From: Girardinichthys multiradiatus
Lineage: Eukaryota > Chordata > Actinopteri > Cyprinodontiformes > Goodeidae
NCBI RefSeq assembly: GCF_021462225.1
Contig: NC_061794.1
Span: 42,098,914 to 42,162,913, forward strand
Reading direction: 5' to 3'
DNA length: 64,000 nt
Shown here: piece after piece, positions 36,077 to 48,900 of the stretch
Numbering within the stretch: position 1 is the stretch's first letter
How the letters are laid out: each line of letters starts with the position of its first letter
Notes under the pieces: model-generated
Told to the model about the DNA's origin: nothing
What the model saw: only the letters and a program-made list of their open reading frames with translations
The model's database searches: none
Position numbers and translations under genes: made by a program

Positions 36077-36999
36077 CACTGCTCAAAAAAAATAAAGGGA
36101 ACGCTCAAATAACACATCCTAGATGTGAATGAATGAAATATTCTCATTGAATACTTTATTCTGTACAAAGTTGAATGTGCTGACAACAAAATCACACAAA
36201 AATCATCAATGGAAATCAAATTTATTAACCAATGGAGGCCTGGATATGGAGTCACACACAAAATTAAATTGGAAAAACACACTAGAGGCTGATCCAACTT
36301 TGATGTAATGTCCTTAAAACAAGTCAAAATGAGGCTCAGTATTGTGTGTGGTTTCCACGTGCCTGTATGACCTCCCTACAACACCTGGACATGCTCCTGA
36401 TGAGACGGTGGATGGTCTCCTAAGGGATCTCCTCCCAGACCTGGACTAAACCATCCACCTGGCAGTGCTCCTCCTGTTCCTCCTTGCACAAAGGCGGAGG
36501 TAGCGGTCCTGCTTCTGGGTTGTTGTCCTCCTACGGACTCCTCCACGTCTCCTGGTGTACTGGCCTGTCTCCTGGTAGCACCTCCAGGCTCTGGACACTA
36601 CGCTGACAGACACAGCAAACCTTCTTGCCACAGCTCACATTGATGTGCCATCCTGGATGAGCTGCACTACCTGAGCCACTTGTGTGGGTTGTAGAGTCCG
36701 TCTCATGCTACCACGAGTGTGAAAGCACCACCAACATTCAAAATGACCAAAACATCAGCCAGAAAACATCGGTACTGAGAAGTGGTCTGTGGTCCCCACC
36801 TGCAGAACCACTCCTTTATTAAGAGTCTTGCTAATCGCCAAAGATTTCCCCCTGTTGTCTATTTTATTTGAACAACATGTGAAATTGATTGTCAATCAGT
36901 GTTGCTTCCTAAGTGGACAGTTTGATTTCACAGAAGTTCGATTTACTTGGATTTACTTATTGTGTTGTTTAAGTGTTCCCTTTATTTTTTTGAGCAGTG
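36077..36999 (-). mobile_element. Internally deleted Tc1-like element, keeps only the DNA-binding end
   Basis: The ends CACTGCTCAAAAAAAATAAA and TTTTTTTGAGCAGTG are flanked by TA at 36075-36076 and 37000-37001. The minus strand retains the helix-turn-helix region ([20 protein letters not shown], 36631 down to 36446), then jumps out of frame to the last 35 or so codons (QVWEEIP, RSM). The DDE catalytic centre is deleted. It is the same family as the element at 22769. It sits in the first intron of nol9 and is non-autonomous. Confidence 0.88.
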
Positions 37000-37001
37000 T
37001 A

Positions 37002-38279
37002 TATTCAACACAGATCAAGAAACTGATTGAAACTGGTTTGAGCAGTTCATAGTCTTTATTTCTTTGATTATTGTGAAATCTATATGTTGGTACATGTTAA
37101 AACGCTTTTAAAAATAGCTGTATGATAAAGCAAAAAAATCAACCTGAAAGAGCATTAAAATACCTTTGAAATGTTACCAAGATCATGAATGTAGGTTAAA
37201 ACATAAGACTATTACAGTCTTATTATGGGGTAATTTATGTCCCTCAGTTTATAATAGACTATTTGAAAACTTGTAGGTAAAAATAAAATTTTAGCATTCT
37301 TGTATTCAGCCAACAGGTCACATTTGTGATTTTTGAAGCAGATTTTTTTTTTTTTTACGGTTAAAAAGAGTAAGAGAATATTGCATATAAAAGCTACACA
37401 GCTTACTTTCTTTTTTAAATGAAACATTATTGTTAAGTCCCGATTAAAAATGATGTCCGATATTTGATGGAATCTGGACCTTGCATGCTGCTTTGGCACA
37501 TGCTCTTGTATTCAATCTGTTGATTTTTGATATATGGAAACAAAAAAATAATAATATGAACCAAAATACTATTTGGTTGACTTCAAAAATGTTGAGTTAT
37601 CTTAAGATAACTCAAACACAGTTTTGTCTGACCAAAACTTTAACTATAGGCCCCTGGCTTTGTTGTTAACAGGAATGAAAAACAAAAAAATAATAAATGA
37701 TATCATGTTAATGTTTACTTTTTCTTATTGGAAATTCTTGAAAGTGCAACCCCCACTAGCAAATAAAAAAAGCAGTTTTTCAGCTTGTAGCGTAATGATC
37801 AATGAAGTGATTGGAATACAACTGATAGCAACAGGTTTACTGATGGTAGCATACCTGCTGTCTGTCAAGCAGGCTCCATATGTCACCATGCAAGAGTTGG
37901 TCGTACACGGTCTAATGTCTGATCAGAAAATTAGGGCATGTTTGTTTGTGACTAATGCTTTTTGGTACTGTAAAATGGTTTACAGAAGATATTTGTTTAA
38001 ATCCTTTTTTTTTTTTTAAGTAAAATAAACAGATAAAAGAAACACGGTTCATAACTAAACTAAATGTCACTGAAACATATACAAACAACTACAAATAAAA
38101 ATATGAAAGACACTTATAGAGCTGCAATGGGTTTGTTGTTAACTCTTGGCTGTTTAAATTAAAGGCAAACAATTTTACTGTCTGATTCCCACACTTTAAA
38201 GAATTATCTTGATTTTTGGATAGAAATAATGTTTGATCAATTTAAAACAAAGATCGTCACCAAGTGGTTGGATAACCCA
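37002..38279. other. nol9 intron 1, AT-rich, nothing recognised
   Basis: Several short frames with no domains. Homopolymer A/T runs are frequent. A fragment at 37840-37990 reads like broken protein but matches nothing I know. Confidence 0.4.
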
Positions 38280-38470
38280 GAATAGGAGTTGTTTCTGTCC
38301 ACTGTCGCCATGTGCGTTCTCTGGATCAAAGACTGCTGTAAAGTCAACGGCTCGATGCAGTCAGCTGTGCTACCTTGGATAATGTTTTCCAGTTGGCCCT
38401 CTAAACTTAATTTGCATGTATTTTATTTAACTAGGATTGAGTTGGAATGTGTTTATGTGAGATAGCCTGT
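38280..38470 (+). mobile_element. L2-type LINE 3' end fragment
   Basis: Wording such as 'tgtccactgtcgccatgtgc', 'ctgtaaagtcaacggctcg' and 'gattgagttggaatgt' parallels the 3' UTR of the LINE at 16200-16490. Only this short piece is left. Confidence 0.5.
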
Positions 38471-39923
38471 CCAAAGTGTCTGAAAAAGGGCAGCAGACTC
38501 ATGTTCTCCAGTGTAGCAGGTGGTTTATTTACAAAATGAATTATCAAAACAAAACATATTTTAAAAACTTAAAATTTAAATTGGCAAAATAAACATAGCT
38601 GTACTCAAACCAACCAAAATGAATGTCACGTGCACACCGCTACACTGACCTGTTTCTCTCCTCTTGAACTTCTTTCTTGATCTTCTTAAAACCATCAGAC
38701 ACAATTAGCTGAAATGGAATCTTCCATTTTACAGGAATATTCTAACATGAGAAATAATCTCAAGTCACTGAAGCTACTTCTTACTAGCGACAAACCCGTG
38801 TTTACTGTTTGACCATTATAAGCTCACACTAAGCACATCAAAACTAAGACAAACAAAACCCTAAAGTGAACTTAATAATTTAACAGTTTTCTTTTCCCCT
38901 CTTCACCTGGTCCCTCCTATGACGTCACTTCCCTGAAACCTACAAATACAGGAAGTTAGGGCACCTCTTCATTTAGGTCCTGGAACACAAGTAAGCGGTA
39001 AAATAACAAGCAGCCACATGCAAGTTTTAAACAAAATATATTAACAGAACTTACCAAACTTTTCTCTAACCAAGATGTTAAGTCAAATAATCTGCAACAA
39101 TGCAAAACACAAACAAACCTGGGAGAGTAAATGTTAGCAAACAGAAGATGAAGTATGGCAAAACCAAAACAAGAATGTTACTAAAATCACTAACAGTAAC
39201 TAAGCAAATGGTGTTCATCCATTTTACCACAGTTTAATTGAATAAATATTTCTATATGTTTAGATTGATTTGAATGTACACTATAGTTATGTAACACACA
39301 ATGAATATGACCTTTTTTCCCCATCATAAATTGCATGGAGATGATATTTCTATTTAAAGATTCAGCCATTCGTGCTCTGTATATTGTTAAGCTATATTTA
39401 GGCAGTTGGGTGGACAGTAACTGGGTAATGCCCCGACCTTACGTGTACCTTCAGTGGCTGAGATCATAAAACTCACCGAGTTTGGTGGGAACAATATTCA
39501 AAGGTAAAAGGAAAAAATGTGGGTTAATTATAATTCCTAATTGCATTTTTCAGCAATAGTATCACAATTAAATCTTTTTCCAATGTTGTTCTGCTTTAAT
39601 GCAATACAAATAAACTCAGCTTAATTGTATACATTCACGCCTTGCACTTTGCTACTGTGAAACTATACACTCCTGGTTACCTATACATAAGTAAAAAAAT
39701 GCCACTGTTTAGAATGACCAATCAACAACAGCAGTCTAAAAAATATTTTTGGTTAGTTTGTTTTTTTTTTTTTTTTATTCACACACTTTAGAGTGAAGTT
39801 TATATGGGCAGAGCAAGAGAATGAGAAATGGAGGAACAGCTTGAGTCTCAGTACAGAAGAGTTTGAGTTGCAACTCAATCTTTCTGTGGTTTATCACTAA
39901 ATAACTTGGCTATCTCTTCACAG
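38471..39923. other. nol9 intron 1, remainder
   Basis: AT-rich sequence without a supported gene or named transposon. The acceptor AG at 39922-39923 precedes the exon that holds the nol9 start codon. Confidence 0.4.
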
Positions 39924-39978
39924 GTTCCGCACTTTCATTTGCCTCTGCACAACATTACTGCATGTTGATTACAAGACC

Positions 39979-42900
39979 ATGAAGGTGAACAAAAACACCC
40001 AGATAAAAGGTAAAGCTCAAAAATGGAAAGATGTGAGGAGCAAACGATGCAGATCTTCCATCAAGCCTTCAGAGCTCAACTCTAGTCCTGTTATAGTCAA
40101 GATGATAAAGGAGCACCAGGTGTCTGTGAAGAAAAAACCCTCGGTCAAGAGGTTAAAAAATAAACCAAAAACTGTTTCTGAAAACAAGAAAAACTCTCCT
40201 GGATCTGGATTGAACAAGCCCAACTCTCAAGCCAATGGGTGCTCAACGTTTGCATTGGATGACGAGAAAGAAGACTTTCAGGACTGTAGGGAGGGTTCTG
40301 AGTCTGTTCATGCAAATGGTATGGAGACCTCAGAAGACACAGAAGAAGTCCAAGCAGGTAGACTGGAAGGGGAAGCTCTTCATCACTGTGCACAAAGAGG
40401 GAACCAACAAAATCGGGCAGTGTTGGTCATGCAAAAAAATCAGGTATGCTTCACCCAGCAATCCTTAATTAATAAACATATATCTCTAACAACGTCAATA
40501 CTTAAACATCCCGTTAACTGTCTTACAGACCATGTGCTTCCGCGGGAAGTGCATTGTGACCTGTTTATATGGTCGTGTTGAAGTAATGGGATTTACCATT
40601 GATGAGGGTCAAAGGTCATACCCCCTCTTTTCCCCAGCTTCACACTGCCCTCTCACAATCAGAGCACTGGGAAACTCTGATTACATCAGAGATGACAGAA
40701 CAGAGGCTTCTAACATCCTTCAAGATTATCTCTCGCAAGGTAAACTTCAAGTCCCTTGTGAAAAAAGTAAAACGGAATTGTAACTCATTTCTAATCTCTG
40801 ATTTATGTAAGGTTCAGACCTCTCCATAAAGAGTTTAAGCTCGTTTTGATTTCTCTTCAGTAATTATAACAGAATATGTAAGAACATTTCATGTAAAAAA
40901 AAAAAAAACTAAGCCTCCTTACATTAAGAGGTCTTTTTAACAGTTTATTGAGAACAGAGGCCATGCCACTGTGTGAGAGAATAGTCTATGTAAAAGAGTA
41001 TTTCACTATTACTTTAAAATAGGAATACACAATATATATCTGCATTAACCTCATTATTGGCTGACAATCATTTTTTAACATATTAGTGTCGGTCCAATTA
41101 TTCAGTTTCAGTTTATTCATACACACACACATACATATTCTGCTCATCTTCTCATGGGTCAGGCTATATATAGAATAATGTGTGAATCAGGACCCCAAGA
41201 AGCTATTAAAAGCTTATAGAATGGAGCCTGAAGACATCAGACAAGAAGACAATACATCAAAAAGAACAACAACAAAGACAATTTTTAATTATTAGTATTT
41301 AATTATTAAAACTGAGCTGATATTAATAAACCAATGTTTATTTCCATCTTGTTACCAAACAGAAGCAATGTCAGCTGTGTGTTTTCATGGAGTCGAAAGG
41401 GTAGGGAAATGTATATAATATCAGTAAATATTGGTTATCGGCCATAACAGTGATGTTAATATTGTTTATCAATATCGGCCCAAATTTTCATATCAGTGCA
41501 TCCCTACTTTAAGACTGTGGTCTCAATCCTGGTCCTCAGGGTCTACTATCCTTCATGTTTAGATGTTTCTGCCCACCTGATTCAACCATCAGTCCATTTT
41601 CTACAGGTCCTTCTCAAAAAATTAGCATATTGTGATAAAGTTCATTATTTTCCATAATGTCATGATGAAAATTTAACATTCATATATTTTAGATTCATTG
41701 CACACTAACTGAAATATTTCAGGTCTTTTATTGTCTTAATACGGATGATTTTGGCATACAGCTCATGAAAACCCAAAATTCCTATCTCACAAAATTAGCA
41801 TATCATTAAAAGGGTCTCTAAACGAGCTATGAACCTAATCATCTGAATCAATGAGTTAACTCTAAACACCTGCAAAGATTCCTGAGGCCTTTAAAACTCC
41901 CAGCCTGGTTCATCACTCAAAACCCCAATCATGGGTAAGACTGCCGACCTGACTGCTGTCCAGAAGGCCACTATTGACACCCTCAAGCAAGAGGGTAAGA
42001 CACAAAAAGAAATTTCTGAACAAATAGGCTGTTCCCAGAGTGCTGTATCAAGGCACCTCAGTGGGAAGTCTGTGGAAAGAAAAAAGTGTGGCAGAAAACG
42101 CTGCACAACAAGAAGAGGTGACCGGACCGTGAGGAAGAAGGGCCGATTCCAGACCTTGGGGGACCTGTGGAAGCAGTGGACTGAGTCTGGAGTAGAAACA
42201 TCCAGAGCCACCGTGCACAGGCGTGTGCAGGAAATGGGCTACAGGTGCCGCATTCCCCAGGTCAAGCCACTTTTGAACCAGAAACAGCGGCAGAAGCGCC
42301 TGACCTGGGCTACAGAGAAGCAGCACTGGACTGTTGCTCAGTGGTCCAAAGTACTTTTTTCGGATGAAAGCAAATTATGCATGTCATTCAGAAATCAAGG
42401 TGCCAGAGTCTGGAGGAAGACTGGGGAGAAGGAAATGCCAAAATGCCAGAAGTCCAGTGTCAAGTACCCACAGTCAGTGATGGTCTGGGGTGCCGTGTCA
42501 GCTGCTGGTGTTGGTCCACTGTGTTTTATCAAGGGCAGGGTCAATGCAGCTAGCTATCAGGAGATTTTGGAGCACTTCATGCTTCCATCTGCTGAAAAGC
42601 TTTATGGAGATGAAGATTTCATTTTTCAGCACGACCTGGCACCTGCTCACAGTGCCAAAACCACTGGTAAATGGTTTACTGACCATGGTATCACTGTGCT
42701 CAATTGGCCTGCCAACTCTCCTGACCTGAACCCCATAGAGAATCTGTGCGATATTGTGAAGAGAACGTTGAGAGACTCAAGACCCAACACTCTGGATGAG
42801 CTAAAGGCCGCTATCGAAGCATCCTGGGCCTCCATAAGACCTCAGCAGTGCCACAGGCTGATTGCCTCCATGCCACGCCGCATTGAAGCAGTCATTTCTG

Positions 42901-45900
42901 CAAAAGGATTCCCAACCAAGTATTGAGTGCATAACTGTACATGATTAATTGAAGGTTGACGTTTTTTGTATTAAAAACACTTTTCTTTTACTGGTCGGAT
43001 GAAATATGCTAATTTTGTGAGATAGGAATTTTGGGTTTTCATGAGCTGTATGCCAAAATCATCCGTATTAAGACAATAAAAGACCTGAAATATTTCAGTT
43101 AGTGTGCAATGAATCTAAAATATATGAATATTAAATTTTCATCATTACATTATAGAAAATAATGAACTTTATCACAATATGCTAATTTTTTGAGAAGGAC
43201 CTGTATACCCGCTTTTTCCGTACAGGGTCACTGGTTCCCATCTCCAGCAGTCTACAGGTGAGAGGCGGGGTACATCCTGGACAGGTCGCCAGTCCATCGC
43301 AGGGCAACAGACAGGGAAAAACAAACCATGCACACACCCATTACACCTAAGGGCAATTTAGAGAGACCAGTTAACCTAACACTCGTTTTTGGACTGTGGG
43401 ACAAAGCCGGAGTACCCGGAGAGAACCCACGGATGCACAGGGAGAACATGCAAACTCCATGTAGAAAGACCCCCCCAGCTGGGAGTCGAACCCAGAACCT
43501 TCTTGCTGCAAGGCAACCGCGCTACCAACTTGGTCACCGTGCATCCACGCCTGTTAGTCACCCATTCATTCCGGTCAGGTGTGTAGCAACAAGGAAAGAT
43601 CTAAAACATGCAGGACCGTGAGTTAAGACAAAATTATTATGCAGTTTAAATCTAAATTGGCATCCCAAGTTGCAGCTTAGCATAGCTACCATTTATAAAC
43701 AGTAGTTTTCGAGAGTTCCGATCCTTGCCTTAACACCGATGTTTCCATAAGGCTTGCAACATTCCCAAATCCAACATTATTCCTAACAAGTGGATGTTGA
43801 AAGCTCACAGGAATAAAACAAAGCATCTTGGCTGTAATACATTCAGGCTTTCTGAATGGTCAAAATGAGATTTCCTGGTGTAGCTCTAAACCTGGAAAGT
43901 TTATCATGAAACTGAGCACTGTGGTGATTTTACTCATTAAATTGGGCTGATTAAAATGGCCTCTCCCTAAGCCATTTGAAATGTTTTTGCAGCATCGCGG
44001 AAGAAGCTGGTAAAAAAGGTAACGCAGACGTCATCCATCATCCTGCTGGATCCTTTGGAGACACCTCTGACACGCTTTCTGTCAAGCTTTACACATCTCA
44101 GTGAACTGTTCAGCCCCCCTGCGGTAAGCTGGTGGATATTTTTATTTATTTTGTCAGATCGTCTAAAGCTCAACCACAAGTGTGTTTAGGCTGTTGGGCA
44201 TGTTAGAGAAATTTAAGTTTGTCTAATGCTTCTCTTCCCTGTGTTTGTAGAGTGAACTTATGTCGGCCGTCCTTGACACCCCACTGAACAGTCTGGGTAT
44301 GATTCCCCTAGGCAGCACCATCGAGGGACTGAAAACATCCAGGAGCTGCAGAGATGCTCTTAGCACAGTTGTCAGTGCTTGCAGAGGTGAGCATCATGTG
44401 TTGTCTCCTGCAACTTTGGCCGAAGTGCCACACCCTTTGGACAAGTCTGGGTACCGTTCATATGCAGTAATATCCAATAAATTAGATTATTGAAAAGTTT
44501 ATTTTTGTAACTCCATCACTAAGTGAAACATATATAGATTAATTACATGCAGACTGTTGTTCGTTAAGCCTTTATGACTATTAATTGTGATGATTTTCCT
44601 CTTCAAACTAATGAAAACATGATATTTAAGGCCTTGTCCACACGTAGGCAGAAATCTGTTAAAATGAATAATTTTTAATGCGTTTTGGGCTTTCATCCCC
44701 ACAGGAAGTCCGTTTTACATCACTAAAAATGAATAATTTTTAGAACTCTGGCATAAGTGGAGATTTATTTTTTTTTAAAAATTGAGCCTGCATGTGTCCA
44801 TGATCAAACGGACTTTGATCATGGACACATGTGTGCGACAAAATATTGCGGCGCTGACGTCAAATGTGCGACCATTGTTAATAGACTCGGCCGTACAAAT
44901 GAATGATGAACGATTCCCATTCGACACTATATTGTGTTTTATCAGCTTTTTATTCTAAAACAGTTCAACTTCTTTTTTTGTCCACACAAACTAACATCTT
45001 GGTGCCATGTTTTGACAGGAAGTCGTGATTGTTTCGAAGGATTCTGATTGGCTGACATTGGTTTTATTTTTGCAGTACGCTGCCCCCTATGCGTCTGGAG
45101 TGTTTAACACAACGCTCAGTGGCGTATTTCTGCGGGTTGGTTTGGATGAAGACCTTTTTGACAAACCTTACGTGTGTACGATATTATTTTTAAAAACGAT
45201 GTAAGGGAAATATTCGTTTTTAAATACTCTGCTATGTGTTTTCAAGGCCTAAGATAACATGAGACCAATAAAAGATAACATTATATTACGGAAATGTGGG
45301 CCTAATGAAAGTATGTTTAACGCCTGCTTAAAGGTTATTTTCAAAAGGTACTTTTAATCTGACAGACGAGCCTCATTATGATGCAAATAATACAGTACTA
45401 GCTAAATGTCATTACACCATTTATTCATGTTGCATAAAGGCACTCTTATCAATGTGTTGTTTGATCACTACTTTGCATTATCATTGTCCACACTATTCTC
45501 TTTATTTGATCTTATTTTACTATATTTATGTTCCAATTAACTAAAAACAACAACGTTCACAAGTTATGATTAGTTAATATCATATCACAAGATTTTGATT
45601 TTGGCAGAAAAAGTCCCAATTTTAACATGATCAAGTGTAGTCATTTAACAAATAATGAATGCAGTTCTGCAGTCAAACTCTGCACTCTCATTAAATCACA
45701 CTGGAACTCAAGGTAATCATGTCTTTTTTTTTTTTTTAGGAGACATAGACGGCTGTGCTGTTATTCTGGTGTGTGGGATCAAGAATGTGGGTAAATCAAC
45801 ATTTATCCGGCTCCTCATCAATACGTTACTGAATCAGTGAGTTCTGACAAGCTATACTCAGATCATTTCTAATGTTTTGATAATCATCAAATCATAAAAC

Positions 45901-48900
45901 CAAACTAAAAGCTAACAGTCAGTTTGTTATGCTTGATCACGTTTATCAGTGAAATGAAAAGATAACTGTGTCTTTTTTCTGTTAATTGTAGTACTTCTAG
46001 TGTCGACTATTTGGAAGGGGATCTTGGTCAAACAGAATTCACCCCTGCTGGTTGCCTGTCTTTGGCCACGGTCAAAGAACCACTTCTGGGTAAGATTTTC
46101 TTTTCCCCACCATCCGTTTTTGCTTGATTTCAGTGTTTTCTCTTGCTGATTTTTACCTTTCAAAATCAACATTACATTAGAGTTCACAGTTGTATTAAAA
46201 CAATAAGCCACTTCTCCGAGCTGATTAGTGCTTGAATGTTTATTGAATAGTCTTTAAAAGTGACTGAATTATCTATGCAGATGATGCTCACAGTAATGTC
46301 AGTGGGGTTTTATTCTTACATGTCTGTAAAAAGGACTTCTCTACATGTTTATGCTTTATGAAGTGACTGGGGGTTTATTGGACCACTAAAGCGCAAGAAA
46401 AAACAAGTTTATTTGAGTCTTCTCTATCATTTCTCCTGAACACACACAACCCCATAAGTTCTTGTAGATGGAGTTTTCTGATTACAATGTGTGTACAAGT
46501 TCAGTGTGTTGCGTATCATAAATCCGTAGGTGGGAGATGCTGACTGTAGTAACACAAGTAGAAGCTTCTGCAACAGCTAGAACACTTTTAAATGGATTTC
46601 TCATACTCGGGCTGCCTAGTTGGGTTAATTGTATCTTAAACTATGTGGAAGAAATGTTTTAACAGCACTGGTGTTTTTTAATAACACACCAATAAACTGC
46701 TATTTTGTGCATGCCTGTCCTTTTTGTGACCACTTTCACTTTGTTAAAATAGATTTTTCAGGGCTCTAAAAAGACGTAATCCACCTTTCATCTCTCTGTT
46801 TTGCTCCAAAAAAGAGAGAGCTTCCTAAAACTTTTAAAGTAGTCTTCAGCAATATTCCTGATAATAATAATAATAATGAAGTTTTGACTTAAATTCAATG
46901 CGGAAGACTCCCTCCTACCTCAGCCGGTCAAATGGCTCCTCCATGTGTCTCCGCCCATCCAATCAGCGTCAAGTCCGCACCTTCTCTTCAACCAATCAAC
47001 TCCAAGGTTTTGCTTTAAAGATCCTCATCGGCAAGATTCTCTCACTCTTCTGCTGAGCTTTGACCCACCTCCTCCCCATCTCCTCCTTGTGGACTCACAG
47101 CAAGCCGATCCTTCAGGCCTCCACTCCACCACCAGTCGTTTCCTGTGGGAAAGCCATCTCTAATATAATCCTAAAAATATTCATTCAAACCATCATCATT
47201 CGCAGCGTTCAGGTCTTCCCCCGGGCCAAAGAAATGTATATAAAAATAAACTTCTAATAGCCTTTCTTTGTGTTTTCCATTTGTGAGTCTTACAGGATTG
47301 AAATACATTTTATTTGTATAGCGCTTTTCTAAAAACTCAAACTTTACAAGAATCAAGCAAAATAACAAAAGTTGAGAACATCATACAAATGAAGGAAGAA
47401 AAACACAGTGAATACATAGCACTGGACATTAAAAAACACAAGCTTAAAACAGGACATTAGTCATATATTAAAAGTTGTTCTGAAAAGGTGAGTTTTGAGA
47501 TCAGTGTTTAGTTTCCTGGAACTAAACACTGATCTAATGCTGACTCTACACCTAACAGACAACTTGGCAACAAAACCATTTTAAATGGGGTCTTTAGACA
47601 CTTTAATATCAACCCGTCACAAAGAAGCAATTTATTCTGTTTTCATTGAATCTACGAAAACGCCAAACGAACAATTTATGTTCCTAAATTCTGCTGAAGT
47701 CCAAGTTTCTGTTTAAAAGTAACAGCCAGAGTGAACAGCTAACATGCCAACACAGAAATACAGTTTCTTGTCAAGATGTTTGCTACACCTCCTGTGTTTC
47801 CTGTGGCCTCATTTTTAAGCCCCTGCCTGATGCTGAAAATAGCTTACTTTGAGTCTTTTTCACAGAATGGTTTTTTCAACAGCACCCATCCATTCCTCCT
47901 GTCTAGAAAGAACTTTGGGGATAGTTGAAATTGGATTCTTAAGATGATAAATTAATTCCAGATATCTGTAATTCAAATTGAAGTTAGAGATTGGTGCACT
48001 TTTTCTTTCTTTCTTTATATTCAATGTTAAAAGGTTTGCCATACACGCTTGCTGCTCATGCTGTGAAACCTCTTGTTATAGAGCCTTCAAAAGAACAGCT
48101 GTTGTATTTGTCAGATATTTTTTTGTGGCGGATCGGTCCATTTTCAGAACTGCAGTGTGAAAGTGAACAAAACCATATTAGGGTGCGAAATCCTTTGACC
48201 TTCTTCATCCAGTTGAACCAAGTTCCCAAACTATCCTGGCGTTAAGATTTCTTAGTCTTAGAACCTCAAAAGGCAGAATGGCCCCGACACAATTTATAGT
48301 CATCCAAGTACTGGAAACCAGTGAGTGGGCTCATTAACATTGCTTAAAACAGTACTGATGTTTTACGTCTGAAAAAGCCACAGTGTTTTTAATATGTTTT
48401 AAAAGTGTTCCCCCCAATGCTGCTTTTCAGGTCCTCCATTTACACACCAACTCGCATCCGAGCACATGATCTACTATGGTCAGCATTCATGCGAGACAGA
48501 CTTGGACCGTTACCTGGAGTCTCTGAAGTCCTTGTGGCGCAGACGTCCACAGAGCAGAGAAATGCCTGTCATCATTAACACCATGGGTTGGGTCAAAGGT
48601 CAGTTCAGACTCCTCACGGTGACGACAGCGAAACACCATGAAAATCTTTAGACACACTAAAACATGCCTGTCCGCAGGGTTTGGATTCCAGCTGTTGGTG
48701 GACCTAATCCGCTTCCTCCCGGTCACTCATGTCGTGCAGCTCAGTCACGGAGGCACCACCCAGTGTCCGTCCCTCACTCCGGAGTATCTGAGGACAGCAC
48801 AAGGGTATCATACGCGCCCGCCCACTCAGACCGCTCTGAACGAGTTCACAGAGACCCACTACCCTCCCAGAACATACACCCACCTCAACGTACAGTCAGA

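Larger units (their letters stand above)
41588..43550 (-). mobile_element. V-SINE copy 2, split by Tc1 copy B
   Basis: The main body, 43206-43550, reads on the minus strand as tRNA-like head, B-box (gggagtcgaaccca complement), core (gagtttgcatgttctcc) and tail. The last few bases of the tail (cagtccattttcta) lie at 41591-41603, on the other side of the Tc1 at 41604..43203. Joining the sides restores 'ccattttcta-cccgcttttt', like the intact tail at 8765-8790. Confidence 0.75.

Noticed and set aside
37624..38019. 131-codon plus-strand ORF in nol9 intron 1
   Set aside because: AT-rich with no domain; it ends in a Phe run from a poly-T tract. Probably chance or decayed repeat.
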